The notes below the pieces were generated by a model. That model ran no database searches. It was given only the letters and a program-made list of their open reading frames with translations, and was not told where the DNA came from. Below are positions 30,688 through 41,225 of a DNA stretch of 64,000 nucleotides, one piece after another (positions within the stretch are counted from its first letter, which is position 1; the number at the start of each line of letters is the position of its first letter). The position numbers and the translations under genes are program-made. This DNA is from Cyanidiococcus yangmingshanensis (lineage: Eukaryota; Rhodophyta; Bangiophyceae; Cyanidiales; Cyanidiaceae), in assembly GCA_013995675.1 (NCBI GenBank), contig VWRR01000014.1:1-64000 (forward strand), in the 5' to 3' direction.

Positions 30688-33447
30688 ATGAACTCGCGTG
30701 AGGCAACCGCCCTCCTCTCACCTTGGCGGACTTTGCACCTCGTCGCTGCGGCTCTTTGCGCACGCGTGCCGCGTAACTCCCAAATTGATGGAAATCCAGG
30801 AGACACGATTGTTTTACAAGAGCGACGTGCTCTGGCCTGTCTCCACTTGCTCCACCTAGCACGAACTGGAGCGGAAGAAGTCGCTGACTGGCAGTTATGC
30901 ACCGGTGAAGCGTACACTCCAGAGTCGTCCATTCTGAGTCGACTTCCGCGAAGCGAAAGCAGAGAACTAGCTGCTTTTGCGCATCGCTGGCTTGATCTAG
31001 CCAGACATATTTTGAAAGAGTCTGTTGACGCACTATACGATGCTTTCGAAGAGCTTATTGGTGATCTGTTTAACAGTCGCGCCTTTCTAATCGGCGATAT
31101 CGTGCTTTGCTCGCTTCAAGTAGATGAGAGCTTCCGAACAGATCTGCACACCAATGAGGTTGAACAAGGCATAGGCAGTGATCGAATGCTCCAGAGAAGA
31201 GCGCAATCTGGCGGTAGTGTTCTGGGCGCTTTTGTTCGTCGCTGTCTCGTCGCTTTTGAGTCGCTTCCCTTTGAGGCAGTGGTCCAGTTGCATGAAAGAA
31301 TCGCTCAACAACAGACAATACATTTGAGCGTCCGAGACGCGAGCTTAAGGATATCATGCGACGACGTGATAGCTATGCGGCGCGCAGCACATCGTGCAGT
31401 GCGAGCGATCGTTGTTAGAGGTGGACCGCCGCATCCGCGAGATATTCATCTTTTGGAAGCATCCAAGGACCCTGCAGCTGAGCTGTTTCGCTGGGTAGAT
31501 GCTGTGCACCGAAACAATATTAACAAAGCTTCTTTCGCTCTCCGCCGGTACTACGATCTAGCGGTTGCCCGATGCAGTAGTGGTATGCATGACAGTGGTC
31601 CGCAAGAAGCGGCGATAGCGATGGCTTCCATGTTCGCTCTCATGGGACAGCCGCTGCCCGCGATGACGGCGCTGGAAGAGAGCATTCGCGTTGCCCAACA
31701 GACTGGAGATTACGTATCGCTAACGAAAGCGCTGGCGTGGATGAGCCGGCTTGCAACAGACGAAAACCAACGCCTTCAACTGCTTCAGGGAAGTCGCGAT
31801 CGAGCTCCGAGATTAAGCCAAGAGAGAATGCTCTCGCACCTGCTGTTGGCGCAAACACTCATGAATTTGAATTTCCCTGTGACGATTGGTCATGCAGTGA
31901 AACAACAGAAGTGGCGGCGCGTTCTGGAGCACATTAACGGGGCGACCAAAGCCATGGTGAATCCCGCAATCGACATGCATCTCGTATTCGCATCAATGTA
32001 TTCATTAGCAGTTCTGTCGGGCCAGCCCACGGCAGTTCGCGAATCATTGACTGAAATGCGCCTTGAATCGCTTACCGGCAAACGAGGAGAGCGAATCCGT
32101 TGGACTGAATGTGAAAACGAGGGCATCACTGGATCAAGCCTGTCTGACACTGATCTGAGTGCATTGACACAAAACCAAGATGCCCTCGGCCTTGAGAATC
32201 TTTCGGAAAGGCAAGATCACTGGCATTCGGAACTCGAACTCCATCCGTATGGTATAGAACCGGAATCAGGAATAAGCTTCAGAGCTTCATGCTCGGACTC
32301 TCTGAATTCCGCTTTAGGTAACCTAGCGACGGCTCCGCTCACGGTCCCAACAGAGCACCTGGCGAGAGCACTTTGCGCCCTCAGCGCCGACACTCTGATG
32401 CGCCGTGGTGTTCTTCGTGGCATGCAGGCCGCAGCGCTACCCCTTCTGGATGCCTGCGATCTCGTAAGAAAGTCCGACGAAACGCCCGAGTCATCGCCAG
32501 TATTGCGCATCCTGCATTGTCGACTGGCCCGACTGGTTTTCGAGTTCGCCTTGGCCCGGCATGAACTAAGAGTGGCCACGGTAGCGCTTGAACGTTTGTT
32601 AGCATATGCCCCGCCACTGTTTCGGAGCAGCACGCACAAGGTCGGCGCGAATTCTTCATCCCTAGATGCGTTGAACGCGAAGCTAGACGCTCTTGAAAGC
32701 CAATCGCGCCTTTGGCTCGCTCGCGAACAGGCTGCGCATGCGTTAGGCTTTGCGGAAGAGTACGCGACGATAGCGAGTCGATACGCTACCGCTGGCTGTC
32801 GCTCGCGTCAAATTGATGCATTACTTCTTCAAGCAGAGTGCTACTTATACACTGAGATGAATGCGCGAGCACTTACAGCTGCACTGGCGAGTATATCGCT
32901 GGCAGAGTCTCTTGGAGATGAACCGCGGCGCCATCGGGCAATACTAGCCCTCGCGGAAGTTCGCCTGGCCATGATGGCAGCAGAGCACGTCGCATGGCTT
33001 CTCGAATCTGCTGATCCTGGAGCTCAAACTGAAAATATGATCATGAATACTAATAAGACTCCTTTATGGAGACGTCTGGTCCACGAGGAAAGCCCATTGA
33101 CCCACTCTGAGCGATCACGGGTCTGGATGCTGCTGGGTGCTTTGGAACTTGCCAGAGCCCAGCGCAACCTGAAAAACGTTCTAGGAGGCTCGCTCACGTA
33201 CTTTGAGAAGGCCTTTGCGGTCGCAGATGTGCGCTCTATGCAATTCGAAGCTCTTCACGCATTGATACGCGTGCGAAATTCACCCCATGACCGAGAAACT
33301 TTTTCGAGATTTAAGCAACTCGTCACTGATACGGTGAGAAGGGAATCTCGATGGATCTCTGCCTTTCTAGTCACATCCCCCTTAGAGTGGGAGCGTAATC
33401 TTCGATGCTACTTTCAGCAAGGAGACCTGGAGCTGCAAGATACTTAA
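30688..33447 (+). CDS. APC5: Anaphase-promoting complex subunit 5 (APC5)
   Basis: TPR scaffold subunit of the APC/C ubiquitin ligase that drives mitotic exit; nuclear. 919 residues from the ATG at 30688 (the frame is open back to a TTG at 30637). The diagnostic APC5 segment runs from ASFALRRYYDLAVARC through AIAMASMFALMGQPLPAMTA to LEESIRVAQQTGDYVSLTKALAWM, equivalent to the conserved TPR stretch of human APC5. The rest is alpha-helical and repeat-like, with AEEYATIASRYATAGCRSRQ and a superhelical C-terminal half. Overall length is slightly above the animal protein (about 755), with Ser/Glu-rich insertions. No frame breaks. Confidence 0.85.
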   Translation: MNSREATALLSPWRTLHLVAAALCARVPRNSQIDGNPGDTIVLQERRALACLHLLHLARTGAEEVADWQLCTGEAYTPESSILSRLPRSESRELAAFAHRWLDLARHILKESVDALYDAFEELIGDLFNSRAFLIGDIVLCSLQVDESFRTDLHTNEVEQGIGSDRMLQRRAQSGGSVLGAFVRRCLVAFESLPFEAVVQLHERIAQQQTIHLSVRDASLRISCDDVIAMRRAAHRAVRAIVVRGGPPHPRDIHLLEASKDPAAELFRWVDAVHRNNINKASFALRRYYDLAVARCSSGMHDSGPQEAAIAMASMFALMGQPLPAMTALEESIRVAQQTGDYVSLTKALAWMSRLATDENQRLQLLQGSRDRAPRLSQERMLSHLLLAQTLMNLNFPVTIGHAVKQQKWRRVLEHINGATKAMVNPAIDMHLVFASMYSLAVLSGQPTAVRESLTEMRLESLTGKRGERIRWTECENEGITGSSLSDTDLSALTQNQDALGLENLSERQDHWHSELELHPYGIEPESGISFRASCSDSLNSALGNLATAPLTVPTEHLARALCALSADTLMRRGVLRGMQAAALPLLDACDLVRKSDETPESSPVLRILHCRLARLVFEFALARHELRVATVALERLLAYAPPLFRSSTHKVGANSSSLDALNAKLDALESQSRLWLAREQAAHALGFAEEYATIASRYATAGCRSRQIDALLLQAECYLYTEMNARALTAALASISLAESLGDEPRRHRAILALAEVRLAMMAAEHVAWLLESADPGAQTENMIMNTNKTPLWRRLVHEESPLTHSERSRVWMLLGALELARAQRNLKNVLGGSLTYFEKAFAVADVRSMQFEALHALIRVRNSPHDRETFSRFKQLVTDTVRRESRWISAFLVTSPLEWERNLRCYFQQGDLELQDT

Positions 33448-34542
33448 GATCTCCAAATTGAGATTTACCTGGAAGTAATGGCGGCAAACCGGAAAAGCGA
33501 ATGTGAAATGCACGGAGCGTTCCTAACGATCCTGCCTAAGCCAGCTTGCACGGACCACGAGTGAAGCATATGACGCGTAGATTTCCGCGTGGGCTCCGCC
33601 AAGGGCTCTGCATCTTTCGCCTTCTATTTCTTTGTGCTTCCATGGGGCTTTGGCCGGAATTGGTACCCAGATAGGTACGAAACACCCGGAAAAAGCACGC
33701 TATGGTGAAGAGTCCGGTGCATGAAATGTCCATGAATCGACGCGGAAATGAAATTGTTTTGTTCTTCGGCGCAGTTTTGTCGCTGAAACGAGAGATATTT
33801 GTGTCTCAACACGGAGCTCGGGTAAACGAAAACTAGTGAACGGAAAGTATACTCGCCCTCAACGACATGACCTAGAGTATGTCGAGAAGAGCTCAAGTCA
33901 TTGAAGTTGAAATACTGCATCAGAAAATGATCTAGCGCTGGCGTGGTCATCAAGCACTGCTATGCTCACACAACCGTCCCACTTATGTTGAGCCAAGGGT
34001 GCGCCATTCTGATGCACTCACAAGATACGGCTGCATGGTGGCACGTACGGATTTGAGCGAAAACCTCACGCCCTAGAATAGTGCACTGGTCTTCACATTC
34101 GGAAATTCGCTCCTAGCGACGTTGGCAGCGACGGAAACAAACCCAGCACAAAGGTTCCGAGCACCGCAACTTGTTCGAAACTCTTATGGTTTCAAGCGAA
34201 CAGTATCCAAAGGCATCCCTGTATGATCATGAGCCCAGGCACCTCTAACTTTTCCTGTCTTGACGTAGTGTAAAAAGCGCTCAGATGCACGCGCTGGAGC
34301 GGGACTTGCTGCCTGCCAAAAGTCCGGGCACAAAACGCTTCAGTGGGCGGTAATAAGGCCTTGCCCTAAAAGCGTATAAAACTCCAAGCCAGAGACTTCA
34401 CTTCAGTGAGTTCGGAAACTCCCGGGGAGAACGTGAAGAAAGGTTTTTGTCTCTTGAAATCAAGGCACTCCTATGCAAAAGCGTCAACAAATGCGTTTTT
34501 TGCATCATAGCGTCACGAGTTGAACCTGTGATTCCTATCTTT
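33448..34542. other. Convergent spacer, one weak frame
   Basis: About 1.1 kb between APC5 and the RCC1-like gene. A 108-codon minus-strand ATG frame lies at 33624-33950 (MTTPALDHFLMQYFNFNDLS...), protein-like but without a family. The rest shows no gene. Confidence 0.35.
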
Positions 34543-35923
34543 TCAAGATAACGAGCGCGATCCCCAGGCCGCGGCGTGAAAGTGACCCATCGTTGCGCGT
34601 TGAGTCTGAAAGCCAGGTGGTACACTCACTTTGACGGGTTGAAACACCGTCCGAGGCGCTTCCGCTCCGACTCCTAACAGGCCGTACTCACCACTACCAG
34701 TGACGTAGATCTCGTTCTCGCAGGTGAGAAATAGAGTATTCTCGTGACCACATGCCACGTCAATCACTCTTCGCGACCCAAAAGGAGAGGACGCGTCATT
34801 CAGAACCTGCGGAACGGGCGCTATCGTTGTTTTCTCACCTAAACCAAGCTGTCCGTTTTTCCCGTAACCCCAACAGATGACTTCACCGGCATCGCTCAAA
34901 GCGACTGAGTGGCGTTCCCCACAAGCTACAAGGACGATACGACGACCTGCCAGAGCGCCATGATGGAGGAAGTCTTGGTTCAGGGAATATGGACTCACGA
35001 TTCGCCGCTAATTTTTTCTCTTCCACTTCCTCAACTTCCGAGCTGAGGCCGAGTTGACCATATTCGTTGCTCCCAAATCCATAGACTCTCCCATCATCGG
35101 TTAGCGCCAAGGAGTGTCTGTCTCCGCTGGCAACTTTGACAATTTTCAGATTCTGGATTGGATTCCCGTGCTCATCTCGAAAAGCGACGGCGAGCAGCGA
35201 CAGTTCGTCTGCGCGACTTCCATGCCCAAGCTGGCCGTAGGCACCCCACCCGCAAGTGTATAGTGTGCCAGAGGCACTCACAACCATAGAGTGATGGTAA
35301 CCACATTCTATGGTCACGATGCGACACTCACTTGGTATCGCGAGAGATCGGCGAACATTCTCTGGCTGGCCGGGCACTTTTTCATGCACATGACTTACCG
35401 GCCAAGGAAGAAAAGATCGCAGCTCAGTGCCAGTTCCAAGTCGCCCGTTCTTGCCACCGCCCCAAGAGAACAGACGTCCATCGGATGTAACGGCCAGGCT
35501 GTGGTACCGCCCGCAACCGATAGCGGTCATGGGTGGTAGACTAACAGAGGGTCTCCGGGACAGGCCTGCAGATGTCTCCGGACCGAGGACTCCTCGAACT
35601 CGGGTTGGCACTGAAACCCTACGAATTCTTTGGCCCAGGCCAAGTTGGCCGTAGAGACCGTGACCTACAGTGTACAGAGCGCCTCCTTCGAGGAGAATCG
35701 CGGTGTGACTTCCTCCGCAGGAGACCTGGACAACCTGCTCGCGACGTCCCTGATCTCCAACTAAACGATCAAGCACGATTTTTGGAAGCTCGCATGGCTG
35801 AAAAAGGTCCCCTTCTGCATACGGTATCCCCAATCGGTGGTTCTTCGCTCGCCCCCACACCACAAGGGAGGGTTGAGGACCCGCACCCTCCTCAGTGCCT
35901 TTCTCCAAACCTTCTCTCCGCAT
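34543..35923 (-). CDS. RCC1-repeat (beta-propeller) protein, frameshifted
   Basis: A seven-bladed RCC1-type propeller. Repeats are seen as VQVSCGGSHTAILLEGGALYTVG, IGCGRYHSLAVTSDGRLFSWG, IECGYHHSMVVSASGTLYTCG, VASGDRHSLALTDDGRVYGFG, and in the next frame VACGERHSVALSDAGEVICWG and VACGHENTLFLTCENEIYVTG. The frame is open to 36013 but begins with GTG; the ATG at 35923 is the best start. The switch lies near 34985-35015. Whether it is the Ran exchange factor or another member, such as a UVR8- or HERC-like protein, cannot be decided, because repeat number and sequence alone are not diagnostic. Confidence 0.8.
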
Positions 35924-38185
35924 CCTACACAGGTCCTCGTTGCCACCAAAATCCTCGTCCCAACTTACCAATCCGAGCACTCCCACCAGGTTCCAGACAC
36001 CGGAGTTTGACACCTAACAGTACACGAGCCCTCCAGAAACTCTACCTTTCAAACTCGGCATCTGATTGGCGCCGAGCAAATGAGTTCGCGTCGCCGGCGT
36101 TGCCGCGGCGGGCGGACACGCAACCAAGGCGCCTCGAACGGATTTCGCGGGGCCTCGCAGGCCACGATCCCGTCGAATGCGGTTTCAAACAATGCACGCC
36201 GAAGCCTCTCGGCCGCGACTCGTTACGCAACCTGACAGTGGTACCATTCCATTTCCTGAGCCAAATAAAGAGACGAGGGTTTTCTGCCTCCCAAAAATAG
36301 CTTGCTTTGACCTAAATATATTATCAATGAATTTTCGTGTTCTTTCATGGCACTCAATCAAGTGCAGAGGAGTTCGCTGCCACCTGTGACGCCTCCCTCG
36401 GGTGATTTGCCAAGGCGCAGCTCGCTGTGCGCCGTTGAGGTTTCTGCAACTGGTCGAGGAACGCTTCCTGGAAACATTAGCAAAAAAGTCTCTCTTTCTT
36501 CGCTGAGAACAGAACCTACTCGCCTGGGTTTCGGAGCGCAACGCCGCGCACCAGCCCTTGGCCTATCGGCAGGCAAAGCATGAAGGCTCAAAGGTACTCC
36601 TCCGGAATAAGATGCGAAATGAACAAGTTTCTTCAAGTCTGTCTTCAGCCGCGACTAGGACGCTAATTATTGTAAAAAGTCGGATTTTAGAACTTGAAAG
36701 CCCGAGGATATTCTCGATGAAACAAAAGCTCTCAGCTTGCTTTTTTCCTAGGATATCTGGGCGCCGATCGATTACTGACAAGCTCTGATATTTTGTTGTT
36801 GACGGGGTCGAATACGGGCTGGCCGCCTGACTCGAAGCAAAGCTAGACTTCATACGGGGGAATAGTGTAAGCGTCCAGTTGGGCTTTCAGACACAACACA
36901 TCTTGATGAGCCGTTTGGTATCGAGAACTAATTCAGAAGCATTCGAAACAAAATCTAAAACAAAACTGACGCTCCCGGAAGAACCATCTAATTCACGTTT
37001 ATATACCGCTCACTCGATGTTGCGTCACCGCGGAATTCGCACCTCCTCACAACCGGTCCAAAAGTATACATCACGAATGCTTTGTGCAGAAGGAGACGCG
37101 CTATCCAACAGCATACAATAGGAGACTGAAACAAGAAAGTCGGTCCTTGGTCAGATAAACGTCTGTAGTTAGTGTGATGATTAACCCCTACGCGCATGCC
37201 TAACTTGTGCCAACTCAGCGTAACTTAACATCGTTCAGAAGTATTGTACGAAATAAAACAACAGAGCTCCGACGAAGATCTGCAACGCAACAGGATCTCG
37301 AGTCTATCCGTTCGCTTCATGAAAATGAACCTGCTATTGGTGCTAGAAACAGAGCAATATGCTCGACAGGAAAGGTCCAGCACGCTCAGTGCGGCACATA
37401 GCTGCTTTATAGTAGCGCTGAATACGCCCCGGCCACTTCAGTTGTGCGGATCTATTCTACGACAAGACCAAGGCGGTTGTCGACGGGCGTGCTGCTCCAA
37501 AACACATACCGACGAAATTCCCGAGTTTATGACCAGGCTGCAATCTTTCGCGAAAAGCTTGGCTCTGCACTTCCGCCATCCCTAATTTCCGTTTTTACGT
37601 AGTTGTAAATTCGAAAACCCCGCAAATGAGTCGCTTGTATCGCTGAGGCGGTCCACAAACATTTTTTGGGATTCATAGCAATTGTATGCGGAACATTCAC
37701 GATAATGTATTCCCCGGTGGGACTTGTAGATCAGTATGGTGTTGTAAAGAAACTTTAAACATTCAGAAGGGTCGCGTTACTGCTCTTCAACCGTTTTCTG
37801 CAAGGTACTCTACGGAACATTGAACAATGCTCACTGCCCAGCAGGATTCGTATACTATGTCTGCACTCAATATTGTAGAGAGCACAGAGTTGCGCTGGCT
37901 TGGAATATGCCAGATTGAGGTTTTGAGGAAATTCCACCGCGTGATTGGGATGAATGTATGGGCGTACGAAAAGGGACATTATGTCAATATAGGCTCTCAG
38001 AGCCCGGAGCAGACGTTCAGAACGTCTCAGTAAAGATCGAGATGACGGCCAAACATCAGTAGATGCGCTGAAGCTCACAAGGCCAAACATTCTCCGGAAC
38101 GAGCACGTGACAGCGACTCGAACAGTGTTCCTGGTCGCAGCCCCTGTTCCTTAAAAAGCTTATGCTTGACATACCTCAAGAACAC
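35924..38185. other. Long spacer without a supported gene
   Basis: About 2.3 kb between the RCC1-like gene and GPDH. It holds a Ser/Pro-rich 78-codon ATG frame at 36347-36583 (+), a 68-codon frame at 37827-38033 (+) and an overlapping 111-codon minus frame at 37755-38090. None has a motif. No RNA gene recognised. Confidence 0.35.
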
Positions 38186-39457
38186 CTAGTCTTCAATACG
38201 TGGACGTCTGTCCATCCATTCCTCCAGCTTCTCCCTAGGGCTTACTTTGTTCTCCAAGACATCAGTAACGCCCAACAAAATGGGAAATTTCAGTGCGAGT
38301 CGCACGCGGCCCAAATGCGGGAACTGCTTGGCTATCAGTTCTGCAACAGCTTTCGCTGTAGGGACTCCCTCTGCGACCTGCGTGGAAGTGCTCAGGATAT
38401 GGTCAAGTGTTTCCCCTTGACCCAAACGAAAGCCTACAGTTCTGTTCCGACTCTGTGCACCGAAACAAGTCATGAATGTGTCACCTACACCGCTCAAGCC
38501 CGCGATTGTCACGGAACGTGCCCCCAAGCTCATTGCGAGGCGACGCATCTCTGAGCAACCTCGCGTCACTAGCGCGGCTGTGGCGTTCATGCCGAGACCT
38601 AGTCCCTCACAAACACCAGCCGCGAGAGCAATGACATTCTTGACTGCGCCGCTCACCTCGACACCGACGACATCACTTGAGCGGAAAATTTTGAGAGCTG
38701 GCGAAGATATTTCTGAAGCAATCTCAGCACAGATGACACCGTCAGCTGAAGCGAGAACGACCGCAGCAGGAAGACTTGCGAGAATTTCGTGGGCAAATGA
38801 TGGTCCCGACAGAAACAACAGAGGGGAAGAATTGCTATCGCTTTTTCCGAGAACACTTTCAAGAATCTCATACATAAATTGGCCAGTATTGAGCTCGATG
38901 CCTTTGCTCGTGGAAAGAATCGGGGTTCCAGGAGCTAGGTGGGGTCGAACCTTCTCTTCGATAAAGGCTCTACTCGATTGCACGGGAATAGCATGCACGC
39001 ACAACCAACAGTGACGAAGGGCTTCTCGCGAGCACGTGGTGGCACGTACATTAGCTGGAAAGCGAAAGTTCGGAGCATGAGCGGTATATCTAGGATTTGT
39101 GCGCTCTAGATTTATCGTCTCCGCAACCTCTGGTCTGCGGACCAGCACTACCACTTGGTGTCCTGCGTTTGCGAGAGCAAACGCTAGGGCACTGCCGAAC
39201 GAGCCACCGCCGCAGACTGCAATGTGTTTCGATTCTTCTCGAAGAAGAGTTAGCGCCCGTGGCCAGTTAGATGCCTGCTTTCTGTGACGAGTTCTCTTTT
39301 GTATGCAAGCATTAGTGTGCCTGCTATAAGGTGCGAAAACGTCACAGAGAGCGCCTCGATTGTTTCCCAGGCTACTTCCCACGGCCTTCGAAGAGAAAGC
39401 ACCACCTGGAAAAGCTCTGACGGTTGATCGCAGCAAACACTCAGCATTTGCAAACAT
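38186..39457 (-). CDS. gpsA: Glycerol-3-phosphate dehydrogenase [NAD(P)+], GpsA type, organelle-targeted
   Basis: Reduces dihydroxyacetone phosphate to sn-glycerol 3-phosphate for glycerolipid synthesis (EC 1.1.1.94), probably in the plastid. 423 residues from the ATG: about 75 residues of leader, the Rossmann motif HIAVCGGGSFGSALAFALAN (78-97), STSKGIE, FLSGPSFAHEI, and the catalytic/substrate helix VSGAVKNVIALAAGVCEGLG followed by NATAALVTRG. The C-terminal GVTDVLENKVSPREKLEEWM is the expected end. The core matches the bacterial/plastid GpsA lineage rather than the animal cytosolic enzyme, although the two share the fold. Confidence 0.93.
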   Translation of the reverse strand: MFANAECLLRSTVRAFPGGAFSSKAVGSSLGNNRGALCDVFAPYSRHTNACIQKRTRHRKQASNWPRALTLLREESKHIAVCGGGSFGSALAFALANAGHQVVVLVRRPEVAETINLERTNPRYTAHAPNFRFPANVRATTCSREALRHCWLCVHAIPVQSSRAFIEEKVRPHLAPGTPILSTSKGIELNTGQFMYEILESVLGKSDSNSSPLLFLSGPSFAHEILASLPAAVVLASADGVICAEIASEISSPALKIFRSSDVVGVEVSGAVKNVIALAAGVCEGLGLGMNATAALVTRGCSEMRRLAMSLGARSVTIAGLSGVGDTFMTCFGAQSRNRTVGFRLGQGETLDHILSTSTQVAEGVPTAKAVAELIAKQFPHLGRVRLALKFPILLGVTDVLENKVSPREKLEEWMDRRPRIED

Positions 39458-39834
39458 TTGATACTCTGATGGTCGAGATCAGAGTCCAGAGTGCAAACGC
39501 AAGACGAGCCTACAGGTTATTCTTATCGTAAACGCAGCGCTCGCGAGTAGGGAGGAGTTTGGCACTCGAATTCAATTACCGCTGCGCCCCCATGGGATGG
39601 TATCCTACCGTTTCTCGTGGCCACCGGAAAGTCTGCCGAGTTCGGCTGTTTTTCACTAATATCGAGTTATTCCTCCGCAACGAACCGAAAAACTTATAAC
39701 GCTGCACGCCGGGAAGACGTTACCGGTGAAGTACGGGACACGAGCCCGCTCGACGGTCCATAAGAAAGGCCTCCCCTCTTTAGCTCTTTTCCCAAACCTG
39801 TCTAGTTTGCCTCAGCTCGCCGTGCTCCAGCAGG
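39458..39834. other. Divergent spacer between GPDH and PRP18
   Basis: About 375 bases. A plus-strand frame from a GTG at 39726 overlaps the PRP18 frame and might contain part of its missing N-terminus. Nothing else seen. Confidence 0.35.
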
Positions 39835-40562
39835 GTGCAGGTTCTGAGTTTGGGGAACCAACTGCTGCGATTCGTGGACAATCCAGGAAGGGGCGAAGAT
39901 TTCGGAGAGGAGAATTCTCGGGGAGCGGCGATAGCAGGCGTTGCAGGGCGGCATGGCTACAAAGCGCTTGAGACCCGCATTGAGGTCGAGTTCACACCAA
40001 CTCTGAGGGCTGATGGAACCGAAGTTTGGGAACGGAATGCTCATGGACGACGTAACTTGAAGGCAAGAACAAGCACTGTCATCTCGAACGAGACGGTGGA
40101 GTCGCCGAATGAAGCTCGAGACGCTGCAGCGTGTAGACGAGAACTGCATGAGCTTCTTGGAACGGTCTCTAAACAGCGCTCGCATAATATCTGCATGGAT
40201 CTGAATGTTGCAATCGACCGAATGCTCGAAGAAGTCGAGGGATTTGCGTCTAGAAAATGCGATTTACAAGGTTACGCTTTCGGTGAACATTCTCCAGAGC
40301 GTTTTCTGAAACAAGTTCAACGGCTCGTGCATGCCCTGAAGCGACAGGATTTTATTGAGGCCGAAAACATCTACATGCAAGTAGCGATGGGATCCGAAAA
40401 TTGGAGCATGGGTCTTCCGGAGACTGGAATACACAAGCGACGAGCTAGAAAGCGACTACGTGCTGAGACGCGTCACCATCCAATGGAAAATAGAGCTATG
40501 AAGAGGGTGTACATGCACTAAAACGCCTCGTAACTGCGATCAAGCTAAACACGAGAAACTGA
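39835..40562 (+). CDS. PRP18: Pre-mRNA splicing factor PRP18-like, frameshifted at the C-terminus
   Basis: Second-step spliceosome factor associated with U5. The Prp18 domain is seen as IYMQVAMGSENWSMGLPETGIHKRRARKRL, matching the family pattern of a conserved GNAPWPIG-like turn and a GIHERSARE helix. The frame stops at 40521 just before the last helix, but another frame supplies ALKRLVTAIK (stop 40560-40562), which matches the family's C-terminal AFKRLMTF helix. A base is probably missing near 40512-40520. The 5' end is unresolved: the frame begins at GTG 39835 with no early ATG and I do not see the short N-terminal Prp4/18 motif. The gene matters because cyanidiophyte spliceosomes are strongly reduced. 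Confidence 0.72.
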
Positions 40563-41225
40563 CCGCAGCAGATGTTGCTGCAAAGAGTATTAGCCTAAGT
40601 TAGATCTCGCTCACAGATGCAACTCCAATATAGCCTCGATACAATTGTATGAGCAAAACGCTTGATTAAGTAGCCGAGCGTCTCAGAACACTTCAGTGTA
40701 CTCACAAGCCTGCCATTGATGTGAAACTGACGAAAGAACGCCCGGAACTGTTCCATTCGTGAGTCAAGCAGCAGCGAGCCAACGAGTTTCCGACTGGTAC
40801 CTCAGAAGCGTTCGCACGTTGTCACGACAAGCTAGTCTTTCGATCCCACCGCGCCATCACCGTATCCACATGGAAAGCGAACATCTCTTGTGATCCTGGA
40901 AGTCGCGATCACTGAAATCGAGCGTATCAGAAAATTCAAACAAATCAGGACGCATCTAGTGCCTGATCACTACGATCTCCTAGCTATAGGTAACCGAGAG
41001 GAGAATCATAGACCAGAACACAACTTACGCAAGTCGATACCAGTGGTTCTCAGCATTGTCAAGCGACATATATCCGTGAGGCTCAAATCGCAGAATACCG
41101 CTCTTCCAAGACGACATGAACGCAGCACCCATGCACGACCAGCAAAATTGGAGCTCTTGATCTCCCGTTAGGAGCATTTTCTCGCGCTAAACGTCTCGGC
41201 CCTAAACAACCGCTAGCATAAGAGT
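40563..41225. other. Convergent spacer
   Basis: About 660 bases between PRP18 and CPSF73. A 93-codon frame at 40890-41171 starts at GTG and has no motif. No gene supported. Confidence 0.4.

Noticed and set aside
34500-34530. GGTTCAACT motif on the minus strand
   Set aside because: The stem needs a bulge and the flanks do not form a cloverleaf.
37755-38090. 111-codon minus frame and overlapping 68-codon plus frame
   Set aside because: Two mutually overlapping motif-free frames; neither can be preferred.
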